DNA of 64,000 bases from Oceanobacter sp. 1_MG-2023 (GCF_030689025.1 NZ_JAUYWA010000008.1:62001-126000), one strand, 5' to 3'; numbered from the stretch's first letter, positions 36,290 to 44,246 are shown. A program made the numbers and translations. Notes: generated from the sequence alone by a model not told the origin.

Positions 36290-37522
36290 TTATAACCAGT
36301 CCGTCAGCTTGATACCGACTCCCAGCCGCTCCTGCCAGTGGTTGTAGTCAATCAGGCTGTCGCCATAACCATTAAAATACTGCACAAAGCCCTTGAGCTT
36401 GCGCGTCAGAGGAAACGTAAAATCCATTTCGACGGCACCACGATTGTTTGTGGTATCCAGATTGTTACGCAACATAATGCCCACGGAGCGCTGACCATAA
36501 ACCCGCATATAACGCAGCTCGCCATATCCCAGATAATCTTCAATATCCGGGTTATCGTTATCGGATGGATCATACGGATCGGCTTGCTTGCCTTCAGGGA
36601 TACGCCACCAAACCTTGCCCATCCAGATTCCATGCGAAAAAGCGGATGCCCCTTCAAGAATAACCCGGTTCCAGCTACGGGATAACGAACTGGTCTGACC
36701 GTTGGACTGGTGATTCAAACCAATACCCACACGATCCAGCCAGTCAATACCCGGCTGCCAAGAGTAGATAATCTCTGGTTCGTGGTTGGTTTCCCGAAAG
36801 GGTCTGGAAATATCGGAGTTATAGGCCTGCCAGTAAGAGCGGTTGGTATAGGCGACTTCAAGTCGATCAAGCTTGGTCAGAATCCCTTCCAGCAATTCGT
36901 ACTTGATGCTGAACTGCATCACCACTTCCACATGATCAAAGCCCCCGTCATACGATGTATCATCGGCAGAATAATGCTCGAACAGGCGTTCGACCTCCTG
37001 ATTGTTCGGGCTGCTCTGATAGGTGAGTGGCATCACATAATTAGGCCGATGAGGTAACAACACATGAGGACTGTTCGCTGCCAAGGCTTCGACCTGACGT
37101 TTACGTATCATCTGCGGATAATATTTCTGGATCGCCGGCTTGAATTCATCCGGCGAGATCATCTCGACGTCTACGGTTTCTGTTTTCAGGGGTTCATCTT
37201 CCAGCCACGGAGTCTCCTGCTGGTCATTTAACTCATCCCGCCATAACCGGGACGCGCTGATGGACTCCTCAGGCTTGTCTGCCAGCTCCGTGCCGGCAAC
37301 CTCAGCCGATGGACTCACCACGGTTTCAGCAGCCAGACGGGCACTGCCCAGCAACATCACCAGCAACATCACCAGCAACATCACCAGCAACAGCCCACGG
37401 GCCAACGTTCGCCAACAGCAAAATATACCAACAGGGAGGATTGTTATCACAGGCACGACCACGAGAAAGTAGAGACTGCTACAGGATAGTTCAGCCACTC
37501 CCCCTTCTCCATGATTCTTCAT
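36290..37522 (-). CDS. pldA: Outer-membrane phospholipase A
   Basis: The C-terminal 270 residues match OMPLA: a YQSSPNNQ-like entry block, then the catalytic signature NHQSNGQ (His and Ser nucleophile) followed by SRSWNRV with the catalytic Asn, and a barrel ending in LGVGIKLTDWL. It hydrolyses phospholipids in the outer leaflet, active as a Ca-bound dimer. The N-terminus is unusual: an in-frame 12-bp repeat makes the signal core LLVMLLVMLLVMLL, and an extended acidic linker precedes the barrel. The start is uncertain; a GTG at 37558 or later codons are possible. It lies 43 nt (from this start) after the EamA gene. Confidence 0.85.
   Translation of the reverse strand: MKNHGEGGVAELSCSSLYFLVVVPVITILPVGIFCCWRTLARGLLLVMLLVMLLVMLLGSARLAAETVVSPSAEVAGTELADKPEESISASRLWRDELNDQQETPWLEDEPLKTETVDVEMISPDEFKPAIQKYYPQMIRKRQVEALAANSPHVLLPHRPNYVMPLTYQSSPNNQEVERLFEHYSADDTSYDGGFDHVEVVMQFSIKYELLEGILTKLDRLEVAYTNRSYWQAYNSDISRPFRETNHEPEIIYSWQPGIDWLDRVGIGLNHQSNGQTSSLSRSWNRVILEGASAFSHGIWMGKVWWRIPEGKQADPYDPSDNDNPDIEDYLGYGELRYMRVYGQRSVGIMLRNNLDTTNNRGAVEMDFTFPLTRKLKGFVQYFNGYGDSLIDYNHWQERLGVGIKLTDWL
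37349..37392. repeat. 12-bp tandem repeat inside the phospholipase signal peptide
   Basis: CAGCAACATCAC occurs 3.7 times in phase with the minus-strand reading frame. Each copy encodes the four residues Val-Met-Leu-Leu, so copy-number changes would lengthen or shorten the hydrophobic core without a frameshift. Confidence 0.95.
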
Positions 37523-37565
37523 GACGGACGGACACCACCTGCCATCTGCACCTGCCACAATTCGC

Positions 37566-38423
37566 TCACACCGGTGCCATTACCGCTTTTTTCACTGGCC
37601 ACTGGGCCGCCACAACACACGCCAGCACCACCACCATGCCCAGCAACTGGGTCGGAGTCATCGTTTCCCCCATCAACATCAGACCACACAGCACGGCGAC
37701 CAGTGGATTCAATAAACCAAGAAAACTCAAACGCTCCACCGGAATATGCCCCATGGCCCGAAACCAGCAGAAATAACCGACGCCCATCCCAAGCGGCCCG
37801 ATCCAGCCCATCGCCAACACCGCCGGTAAGGTGATCTCTGGCAACGGTGCAGCAGTCATGAACGCCAACACGGTCAAACTCACGCCAGAAAACAGGAATT
37901 GGCCGGTCGCCATTGCCAAGGGCGCAATACCAGCTCCCAGCACGGGAATCAGCAAAATACCAATCGACATCGACAACCCCGCCAGCAACGCATACATCAC
38001 CCCTAGCCAGTTCAGCGGTTCCGGAGCCTGCCACACCAGCAGCGCCACACCCGCAACACCACCGACCGCCGCCAGCAACTGCCTCAGTGCCGGTGCTCGC
38101 CCTTGCAGCCAACGAATCAGCAATATTTGTAGCGGTACCGTCGACACCAATGTCGCCGCCACGCCACCGGGTAACAGCTGGATCGCTTTAAACAGCAAGA
38201 CGGTAAACAGGGCGATATTAAACGTGCCCAAGACCACCACCTGACGCCAGCGCAGCAACAAAGGGGCAATACGAATAAATGGCAATAACATCACGCCGGG
38301 TAATAACGTACGCAAAGCCGACAACCAGATTGGGTCCACCTCGCTTAGCCAGTGTTGTGTAACGGAGTACGTCGTGCCCCACAGCAGTGGAGCAATCAAG
38401 GCAATAAGGCCGTACTTCAACAT
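37566..38423 (-). CDS. EamA/DMT family transporter
   Basis: A 285-aa inner-membrane protein with ten predicted helices in two EamA repeats. The first begins YGLIALIAPLLWGTTYSV and the second begins LAMATGQFLFSGVSLTVLAF. Family members export metabolites or amino acids. The ATG at 38423 lies behind GGGAACC. It is divergent from a MarR regulator with palindromes in the shared promoter, so it is probably the regulated target. Confidence 0.92.
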   Translation of the reverse strand: MLKYGLIALIAPLLWGTTYSVTQHWLSEVDPIWLSALRTLLPGVMLLPFIRIAPLLLRWRQVVVLGTFNIALFTVLLFKAIQLLPGGVAATLVSTVPLQILLIRWLQGRAPALRQLLAAVGGVAGVALLVWQAPEPLNWLGVMYALLAGLSMSIGILLIPVLGAGIAPLAMATGQFLFSGVSLTVLAFMTAAPLPEITLPAVLAMGWIGPLGMGVGYFCWFRAMGHIPVERLSFLGLLNPLVAVLCGLMLMGETMTPTQLLGMVVVLACVVAAQWPVKKAVMAPV

Positions 38424-38457
38424 AAACACAGGTTCCCGAATGAATCAGCTTTGAATT

Positions 38458-38496
38458 TATCTTCAAATAAAGATATTTCAGGTAAAGATACTTTAC
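38458..38496. promoter_or_regulatory. Two palindromes in the EamA/marR divergent promoter
   Basis: TATCTT-CAAATA-AAGATA (38458-38475) and GTAAAG-ATA-CTTTAC (38482-38496) are perfect inverted repeats in the shared gap. The size and symmetry suit a MarR dimer operator. Binding is inferred. Confidence 0.6.
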
Positions 38497-38592
38497 CCAC
38501 CCCTCGCTGTCGACTATCTTCACCACAGGCAGCAAAATAAGCCGTCTGTTATCTTCTTTACCGACTGTCCGGCTGCACGCCGAGGAATCACC

Positions 38593-39168
38593 ATGAGCCA
38601 CCCCGATCACGTCGATTTTATTGCCAGCCAATGGGCCACAGAAAAGCCCGACCTCGATACCGGCCCGATGCAGCTGATGGGACGCTTTTACCGGCTCAGT
38701 CATTTACTTCGTCAGGAAATCAATGACAGCCATAAACAATCCGGCTTAAACGCGGGAGAATTTGATGTATTGGCGACCCTGCTGCGCAGTGGTGAACCCT
38801 GGACACTAACCCCCACCAAGCTGTTCCAGAGTGCCATGCTGACTTCTGGGGCCATGACCAATCGCCTGAATCGACTGGAAAAAGCCAAACTGATCCAGCG
38901 CCTGCCCAGTGAGCAGGACCGCCGCTCACTGCTGGTACAGCTGACCGAACAAGGCAAGATAGTCACAGAAAAGGCACTCAAGGGTCACGCTGCCACAATG
39001 AAGCGACTGACCGGCCTGCTGCAGGAAGACGAACAACAACAGCTCAACGCCTTACTGCGTCAATGGCTGGCCTGTTATCAACAGACGCAAAAAAGCCCGG
39101 ATCGACAAGCCGAACCGGGCCAACAGCCAGAAGCGGGGGAGCAGTCTGAAAACGTTGTCGAGCCTTGA
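38593..39168 (+). CDS. MarR family transcriptional regulator
   Basis: A 191-aa winged-helix regulator: LNAGEFDVLATLLRSGEPWTLTP as helices and recognition element (core SAMLTSGAMTNRLNRLEKAKLI), then the wing RLPSEQDRRSLLVQLTEQG. The C-terminal 30 residues are Gln/Pro/Glu-rich and not conserved, and their DNA also encodes the opposing fpr terminator. It probably represses the divergent EamA exporter gene. Confidence 0.93.
   Translation: MSHPDHVDFIASQWATEKPDLDTGPMQLMGRFYRLSHLLRQEINDSHKQSGLNAGEFDVLATLLRSGEPWTLTPTKLFQSAMLTSGAMTNRLNRLEKAKLIQRLPSEQDRRSLLVQLTEQGKIVTEKALKGHAATMKRLTGLLQEDEQQQLNALLRQWLACYQQTQKSPDRQAEPGQQPEAGEQSENVVEP
39095..39120 (-). terminator. fpr terminator embedded in the marR coding sequence
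   Basis: On the minus strand GCCCGG-TTCGGCTTGTCGAT-CCGGGC is followed by TTTTTTG, with an inner CG/CG pair. It lies about 58 nt after the fpr stop, wholly within the last codons of the convergent marR gene. Confidence 0.8.
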
Positions 39169-39177
39169 GAAAATTCG

Positions 39178-39951
39178 CTATTTTTCCACAAATGCCCGTT
39201 CGATAACAAAGTGCCCTGCTTTACCAGCACGGGCTTCTTCAAATCCCAATCCTTCCAGAATGCTGGTCAAATCATTCAGCATTGCCGGACTGCCACACAG
39301 CATAAAACGGTCGGTTTCCGGGTCAGGAGCTGGCAGACCAATATCCTCAAATAACTTCCCGGATGTAATCAGATCCGTCAGCCGCCCCTGGTTACGGAAA
39401 GCCTCACGGGTCACCGTGGGGTAATAAATCAGCTGATTACGAATTTCTTCACCAAAATATTCATTTTGGGGCAGCTCATTTTCAATCCGGTCTTTGTACG
39501 CCAGCTCACTTACCTGCCGCACCCCATGTGTCAAAATCACCTTATCGAACTGCTGATAAACCTCGTAATCCTTGATAATGCTCATAAACGGCGCCAACCC
39601 GGTGCCGGTGCTCAGCAAATACAGGTTCTTGCCTGGCAAGAGGTTATCCGCAATCAGGGTGCCGACCGGCTTGGTCCCCACCAGCAGCTCATCCCCCACC
39701 GCCAGCTTTTGCAGGTGCTGAGTCAGCGGGCCGTCTTGCACCTTGATGGAGAAAAATTCCATCTCATCTTCATAATTGGCACTGGCAATACTGTACGCCC
39801 GCAATAGCGGCTTATCTTCAATTTCCAGACCGATCATAGTGAAGTGACCATTCTTGAAACGTAGCCCTTGATGACGCGTGGTGGTAAAACTGAACAATGT
39901 TTCATTCCAGTGGTGCACGCTGGTGACGGTTTCCTTGATCAGTTTACTCAT
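39178..39951 (-). CDS. fpr: Ferredoxin/flavodoxin-NADP+ reductase
   Basis: A 257-aa FNR: the FAD block is RAYSIASANYEDEMEFFSI, the NADPH block is LLSTGTGLAPFMSIIKDYE, and the C-terminal residues end GHFVIERAFVEK, like Pseudomonas Fpr. It shuttles electrons between NADPH and ferredoxin or flavodoxin for oxidative-stress and Fe-S repair. The ATG at 39951 was chosen over 39999 by family length. It is divergent from a FinR-like LysR regulator, as in pseudomonads. Confidence 0.95.
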   Translation of the reverse strand: MSKLIKETVTSVHHWNETLFSFTTTRHQGLRFKNGHFTMIGLEIEDKPLLRAYSIASANYEDEMEFFSIKVQDGPLTQHLQKLAVGDELLVGTKPVGTLIADNLLPGKNLYLLSTGTGLAPFMSIIKDYEVYQQFDKVILTHGVRQVSELAYKDRIENELPQNEYFGEEIRNQLIYYPTVTREAFRNQGRLTDLITSGKLFEDIGLPAPDPETDRFMLCGSPAMLNDLTSILEGLGFEEARAGKAGHFVIERAFVEK

Positions 39952-40091
39952 GATGACTCTCTCGCGATAAATGGCGTTGGCTGCACGGGTACAAACCACC
40001 CGTTGTGCATTAATTGATGGTCACACTGTACTGCCAGCCCACTTTTCGGTAAAACAAGGAGTTCAAATATCTATAATCGGAAATACCGAAG

Positions 40092-40976
40092 ATGAGATAC
40101 ACCCTGCGTCAGCTGGAAGTATTTATAGCCATTGCCCAGAGCGGTAATCTCACCCGCGCTGCCGATCACCTGGCGATGTCCCAAAGCGCCGCATCCAGTG
40201 CCCTGAAAGACCTAGAGTCCCAGTTTGACCTCAAACTGTTCGACCGGGTTGGCAAACGCTTGCAACTGAATGAACAAGGGCGGTTGCTGCTACCCGAAGC
40301 CATGGCACTCGCAGAGCAGGCCATGGCGCTGCAAAACAAATTACTGCAACACCAGGGCACCGGCAAATTACGGGTCGGCGCCACCCTGACCATCGGCAAC
40401 TACCTCGCGGTCCGCATGGTCGCCGATTATATGCAGCAACACCCGGAAGCCGAAGTCACCCTCACCGTCGACAACACCGAACACATCGTCAACAAGGTAC
40501 TGAATTTTGAACTGGATATCGGCCTGATCGAAGGGGAAATCAACCAGCCCGAACTGGATATCCGCCGCTGGCAAACCGATGAACTGGTCGTGTTTTGCCA
40601 CCCATCCCACCCTCTCGCCCAGGGAGAACAGGCCGAAGATAACCAGCTGCAACAAGCACGCTGGATTCTGCGAGAAGAAGGCTCTGGCACCCGGCAAGCA
40701 TTTGACCGCGGAATGTACGGCTTGCTGCCCCATCTGAACATTGCCATGGAGCTGGAACACACGGAAGCCATTAAACGGGCGGTTCAGGCTGGCTTGGGCA
40801 TCAGTTGTTTATCGCGTATTGCACTGCAAGATAATTTTCGCCGTGGCGACCTTTGCGAAGTCAGTACTCCCCAACGGGACTTTGGCCGCAACCTGTACAT
40901 CGTATTGCACAAAAAGAAATTCAGAACCGCCGGACTGACTGCCTGGCTGGCACTGTGTGATGCAGCCCTTGACTGA
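40092..40976 (+). CDS. LysR-type regulator, FinR-like
   Basis: A 294-aa LysR protein: an N-terminal helix-turn-helix (LEVFIAIAQSGNLTRAADHLAMSQSAASSALKDLE, here cited by its core NLTRAADHLAMSQSAAS), then a substrate-binding domain with GATLTIGNYLAV. In Pseudomonas the divergent LysR gene next to fpr is FinR, which activates fpr under superoxide. The shared promoter has a wide inverted repeat TTCGGTA/TACCGAA (40045-40051 and 40084-40090). The orthology is inferred from synteny. Confidence 0.88.
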   Translation: MRYTLRQLEVFIAIAQSGNLTRAADHLAMSQSAASSALKDLESQFDLKLFDRVGKRLQLNEQGRLLLPEAMALAEQAMALQNKLLQHQGTGKLRVGATLTIGNYLAVRMVADYMQQHPEAEVTLTVDNTEHIVNKVLNFELDIGLIEGEINQPELDIRRWQTDELVVFCHPSHPLAQGEQAEDNQLQQARWILREEGSGTRQAFDRGMYGLLPHLNIAMELEHTEAIKRAVQAGLGISCLSRIALQDNFRRGDLCEVSTPQRDFGRNLYIVLHKKKFRTAGLTAWLALCDAALD

Positions 40977-40990
40977 CCTTCAAGCCCTAT

Positions 40991-41863
40991 TCAGTCAAGC
41001 CATTGGCTGGCTTCGTTAATAACCACCTGCATCCGGCGGGGCAGCACTTTCTGACGTGCGACACACAGATACAGTGTTTCACTCACCGGGTTCGGCAGCG
41101 GCTGCACCTTGAGTAAATCTGGCCGATGGAACGCTTCCACCGCATACGCTGGCAACACAGTAAAACCCAACCCCAGACTGACCGGCTCCAGAATCAGACC
41201 AATCTGATTGGAAAACCCCTGTTTGGGTATCAGCTGGCTGTGCTGGTACTCCGTGTAATTGGCCCCCAGCAGTAAATCCGCATGATGACAGCCATCCGGG
41301 TGATCGATAAATCCCAACGCCATCAAGGATTCCCAGCTCGGCTCAAGCAAGGCCGACGGCGTTACCAGCCATAACGGCTCCTCGGCGATGGCCTGGCAAC
41401 GAACATCGGTCAGACTGGACTTTGAGGTCATCAACCCGATATCCGCACTGCCATCGGCAATGGCCTGCTCCACATCCGCATTAGGGGCAAAGCGATAGTC
41501 AATCACCAGCTTGGGATGCGTGCATTGCAAAGCCAGTAACTGAGGATACAGTTTCAGGCCAACACTGCCCGGCGACATGACTCTTACCCCGCCTTCATAA
41601 GCCGGGTCTGCAGCAACTCGCTGCTGCAGATTTGCCAGCGCCAGTAAAATCTCGCGCGCTTCGCGGTACAGCCGTTCACCCGCATCAGAAAGCGAAAACT
41701 GCTTGCCCTGTCTCTGCAGTAATTCCACCCCCAGTTGCTCTTCCAGTTTGTGTACCTGCTGACTGACACCCGATTGTGTCATGTGCAGCTTCTCGGCCGT
41801 GCGGGTAAAGTGCCCTACCTCGACAAGAGTACAAAAAGTGCGTAGCCAGGTCGGATTAATCAT
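40991..41863 (-). CDS. LysR-type transcriptional regulator
   Basis: A 290-aa LysR protein with N-terminal HTH (VEVGHFTRTAEKLHMTQSGVSQQVHKLE, core FTRTAEKLHMTQSGVSQQ) and an effector domain with MSPGSVGLKLYPQLLALQ. It is divergent from the VOC gene with a 94-nt AT-rich promoter containing TTTGATAATTTTACGTAA, which may hold its operator. It probably controls the VOC/glyoxalase gene; the ligand is unknown. It is tail-to-tail with the FinR-like gene. Confidence 0.93.
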   Translation of the reverse strand: MINPTWLRTFCTLVEVGHFTRTAEKLHMTQSGVSQQVHKLEEQLGVELLQRQGKQFSLSDAGERLYREAREILLALANLQQRVAADPAYEGGVRVMSPGSVGLKLYPQLLALQCTHPKLVIDYRFAPNADVEQAIADGSADIGLMTSKSSLTDVRCQAIAEEPLWLVTPSALLEPSWESLMALGFIDHPDGCHHADLLLGANYTEYQHSQLIPKQGFSNQIGLILEPVSLGLGFTVLPAYAVEAFHRPDLLKVQPLPNPVSETLYLCVARQKVLPRRMQVVINEASQWLD

Positions 41864-41957
41864 TACAAAAAATAACCATTTTGATCATATTTGATAATTT
41901 TACGTAATCATTATGGCTTTGTAACCTGTGCTCAGACTCAATACAGGAGCACACTTT

Positions 41958-42458
41958 ATGAGCAAGGTTTACCCGCGCAATTTTTCACACATTGGGATCT
42001 CGGTACCGGATCTGGATGCCGCCGTTAAGTTTTACACCGAGGTGATGGGCTGGTATCTCATCATGCAACCCACCGATATAAAAGAAGACGACAGCGCCAT
42101 CGGTGACATGTGCACCGACGTATTCGGTGCAGGCTGGGGCAGCTTCCGTATTGCTCACCTGTCGACCGGCGATCGGGTTGGTGTGGAGATTTTCCAGTTC
42201 AACAACCAGCGTAACCCGGACAACAACTTTGAATACTGGAAAACCGGCGTTTTCCACTTCTGCGTACAAGATCCGAATGTAGAAGAACTGGCTGAGCGTA
42301 TTGTCGCCGCCGGCGGTAAAAAACGTATGGCAAAACCACGCTACTATTATCCAGGAGAGAAGCCTTACCGCATGATGTATATGGAAGACCCGTTCGGCAA
42401 TATTCTGGAAATCTACAGCCACAGCTATGAACTGATTTACAGCGCTGGTGCTTACTGA
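41958..42458 (+). CDS. VOC-family (glyoxalase/dioxygenase fold) protein
   Basis: A 166-aa protein with two beta-alpha-beta-beta-beta modules. The first opens FSHIGISVPDLDAAVKFYTEVMG and carries a metal-site His; the second contains VFHFCVQDPNVEELAERI and ends MYMEDPFGNILEIYSHSYEL with a Glu in the usual metal position. The start at 41958 has AGGAG at 8 nt. Its TGA overlaps the end of the DUF302 relic on the other strand. A duplicate of its last 23 codons survives at 48418-48486. Confidence 0.92.
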   Translation: MSKVYPRNFSHIGISVPDLDAAVKFYTEVMGWYLIMQPTDIKEDDSAIGDMCTDVFGAGWGSFRIAHLSTGDRVGVEIFQFNNQRNPDNNFEYWKTGVFHFCVQDPNVEELAERIVAAGGKKRMAKPRYYYPGEKPYRMMYMEDPFGNILEIYSHSYELIYSAGAY

Positions 42459-42674
42459 ACCGCCGCTTGTGACAATGCGCCCAGTACACCGGATAGCTTA
42501 CCGATAAGCGTATCACAGCCCGTTATATGATGACATTTCTTCAAGTATTCCGGGTTGTAATACAACAGCCAGACCTTGTGGTCGGCATCCTCGACGATTA
42601 ACACTTTCTGCGGTCAATCAATCACCATATGACGCAGCCACCAATAGCAGGCTGATTGAAACTGATTTAATCAT
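42452..42674 (-). pseudogene. DUF302 pseudogene, left copy with internal deletion
   Basis: This segment is colinear with both ends of the intact DUF302 gene at 48480-48950: same start context, same stop overlapping the VOC stop. About 248 bp of the middle is missing (after TGCGGTCAATCAATC), which also shifts the frame. It shows the original VOC-DUF302 junction before the island arrived. Similarity continues to about 42712. Confidence 0.88.
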
Positions 42675-42768
42675 ATTGATAAGCCCTGTTAAGCCATCGA
42701 TAACATGGCATGTTCTTTTCCTGGCCCTCCACTGTTAGGTTTTAACGTAAATTTTTCATCTGAAAATT

Positions 42769-43023
42769 ATGCTGACAAAGAGCTTTGAACACCCTCTGCG
42801 CTCAAGCAAACGTAAAAAGCTGAAGGTATCGTCATTGGAAGCCAAGAAACAGACTTTACAGGCAAGCATTCGGGCCAAGGTCGAACATCCGTTCAAGGTG
42901 ATCAAACAGGTCTTTGGATATAACAAGGTTCGATATCGAGGACTGCTCAAGAATACGGAGCGCTTGATGACACTGGCGGGTTTTGCGAATTTACTGAGGG
43001 TTCAGAAAGCACTGCTGGATTGA
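42769..43023 (+). pseudogene. IS5-family transposase C-terminal fragment
   Basis: 84 codons remain of a transposase of about 300 aa. ASIRAKVEHPFKVIKQVFGY and NKVRYRGLLKNTERLMTL are the characteristic C-terminal blocks, including the catalytic Glu region (VEHP). The DDE catalytic Asp residues and the N-terminus are missing, so the element cannot move itself. Confidence 0.88.
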
Positions 43024-43150
43024 AGCAGGTCAATAGCCCGACCATGTGGCTATCACCCATAAAAATGGGAATGCTGAACTGTATTCGGTCGTTTTAAATG
43101 ACTGATTTGACGTAGATACAAGCAATCGAAAGGCTTTTGCAGAGCTTCCC
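42769..43150 (+). mobile_element. Truncated IS5-family insertion sequence
   Basis: It comprises the transposase 3' end plus about 125 nt of trailing sequence to a terminal-inverted-repeat-like end, AGGCTTTTGCAGAGCTTCCC (43131-43150), followed by TAG. No matching left inverted repeat was found, so the left side was lost. The end resembles those of IS5-group elements. Confidence 0.7.
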
Positions 43151-43164
43151 TAGCCTTATTTATA

Positions 43165-43215
43165 TGGAGGGGTCGGGGGAATCGAACCCCCATGGCGTGC
43201 TCCCAGGCAGACTAC
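43165..43215 (-). other. tmRNA/tRNA 3'-end-like fragment (possible attachment-site relic)
   Basis: On the minus strand it reads TGTAGTCTGCCTGGGAGC, then a T-arm hairpin GGGGGTTCGATTCCCCC, then GACCCCTCCA. This order and the perfect T-arm resemble the 3' end of ssrA (tmRNA) genes, a common integration site. No matching 5' acceptor half, D-arm or anticodon arm is present, so it is not a functional RNA gene. Confidence 0.55.
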
Positions 43216-43236
43216 AAAAGTATTTTTGGCTGCGAC

Positions 43237-43390
43237 TCGCTCGAAATAGAATCTACCACCAGGCCCCCAGAAACGCCACGATTCCACTTTTTACGTTTTT
43301 CATAATATTGCTATTACTATTGCTCTTCATATCTACTTTCTCCTGTTCCAAAGTTACCAAAGGGGCAGTTGATAGTTCTATTTCGAGCGA
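43237..43390. repeat. 15-bp inverted repeat pair
   Basis: TCGCTCGAAATAGAA (43237-43251) recurs as its exact complement at 43376-43390. A third, imperfect version (GTTCTATTTCTGAGCA) is at about 43487. No gene is credible between the arms. Confidence 0.8.
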
Positions 43391-43749
43391 CGCATCGACC
43401 TCGATACTTACTGTAATCCATACTCCCAAGTCGTTTTCAGTTTGGTGAACCAAACTCTAAATTCTGTGATTGTGAACATCTAACAGTTCTATTTCTGAGC
43501 ATGCACGTTTTATCGGTGGTTAATTTTTTTAAGATATCATTTAATACTTTGATTTTATTAATCATTTAATTATCTGCCAAATCGTCCCTGCCCGTCTAAA
43601 CGCGCATGCGCATTTTCCCATCCTTGATGGCACGCAAAGCACTTTCTCCGATACGCTAATGCCTCTTACTTCAGCCATCTACGCTAACAGCTGATGGAAA
43701 AACAATCAATTAACTCTGACAAAACGCGCACGTTTTTACGTGTATGGCC
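43391..43749. other. AT-rich noncoding stretch of the island
   Basis: No credible ORF, tRNA or terminator is seen. A T-rich block at 43520-43570 stands out. The stretch links the tmRNA-like/inverted-repeat patch to the third DUF302 relic. Confidence 0.6.
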
Positions 43750-43912
43750 ACATCACAGCTCGTTATATGATGGTGCTTCTTCAAGTATTCCGGGTTGTAA
43801 TACAACAGCCAGGCCTTGTTGCGATTAATACTTTCTGCGGTCAATCAATCGCTATGCCTTGGCCACATTGCATCAACAGTGTCCCGACTTTTGGAGGTCG
43901 GCGGTCCAGCGA
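43750..43912 (-). pseudogene. DUF302 pseudogene, third and most decayed copy
   Basis: CATCACAGCTCGTTATATGATG, CTTCAAGTATTCCGG, ACTTTCTGCGGTCAATCAATC and GTCCCGACTTTTGG match the intact DUF302 gene in order, with at least two internal deletions. Neither start nor stop remains. The right boundary near 43912 is blurred by similarity to an attC half-site. Confidence 0.75.
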
Positions 43913-44014
43913 CTTGTTATATCCTGCCTGCCGCCAGTACCAAGAACGCCCCGCCAGCTAACAGACAGAAAGGCGAAAACAGCCGGCTGTCATACGTTGC
44001 GAACTTCGAGCCAT

Positions 44015-44173
44015 TCACTCGCTTGAAGAAACCAACAGGCTTGACGCCCGCAGGGCGAGTATGCCTCCGACTGCGAAGCCGAGAAGGACATCATAAGGAG
44101 TGATTGCCCAATACCAATACAGCGCTGCCAATCCGATAAACGATAGAAGGAGAATGATCGCTATGGTTTCCAT
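44015..44173 (-). CDS. Two-helix membrane miniprotein (52 aa)
   Basis: A short ORF behind GGGAG: METIAIILLLSFIGLAALYW forms helix 1, a short ITPYD loop follows, then VLLGFAVGGILALRASSLLV as helix 2 and a Ser-rich tail. An in-frame ATG four codons upstream (44185) is an alternative start. The gene begins immediately after an attC-like GGGCGTTATAT end, as expected for an integron cassette. Function is unknown. Confidence 0.6.
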   Translation of the reverse strand: METIAIILLLSFIGLAALYWYWAITPYDVLLGFAVGGILALRASSLLVSSSE

Positions 44174-44188
44174 AGCTCCCGGCATGGG

Positions 44189-44246
44189 ATATAACGCCCA
44201 AATCAGCCGCGCAGTTTACTGTGTCGTTTGCATTTGCTGGTTATGC
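44189..44246 (-). repeat. attC-like site 1 (58 bp)
   Basis: On the minus strand it starts GCATAAC and ends GGGCGTTATAT. The ends are imperfect inverted repeats (GCATAACCAGCAAAT versus ATATAACGCCCAAAT), with inner CAGC/GCTG. It overlaps the 3' end of the 44216 gene and abuts the next gene start. The outer sequences deviate from strict RYYYAAC/GTTRRRY. Confidence 0.5.

Noticed and set aside
40045-40090. FinR operator in the fpr/LysR gap
   Set aside because: The arms TTCGGTA/TACCGAA are 32 nt apart, too wide for a simple LysR box. It is noted only as context, not as a feature.
43165-43260. Functional tRNA gene on the minus strand
   Set aside because: Only the T-arm and part of the acceptor 3' strand are present. 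No 5' acceptor, D-arm or anticodon stem pairs with it.
43137-43448. 103-aa plus-strand ORF over the tmRNA-like fragment
   Set aside because: It reads through the T-arm hairpin and an IS end. The long hydrophobic stretch is a by-product of AT-rich sequence; no ribosome site is present.
43816-44103. 95-aa plus-strand ORF
   Set aside because: It runs across the DUF302 relic and antisense to the two-helix miniprotein, which has the better ribosome site and composition.
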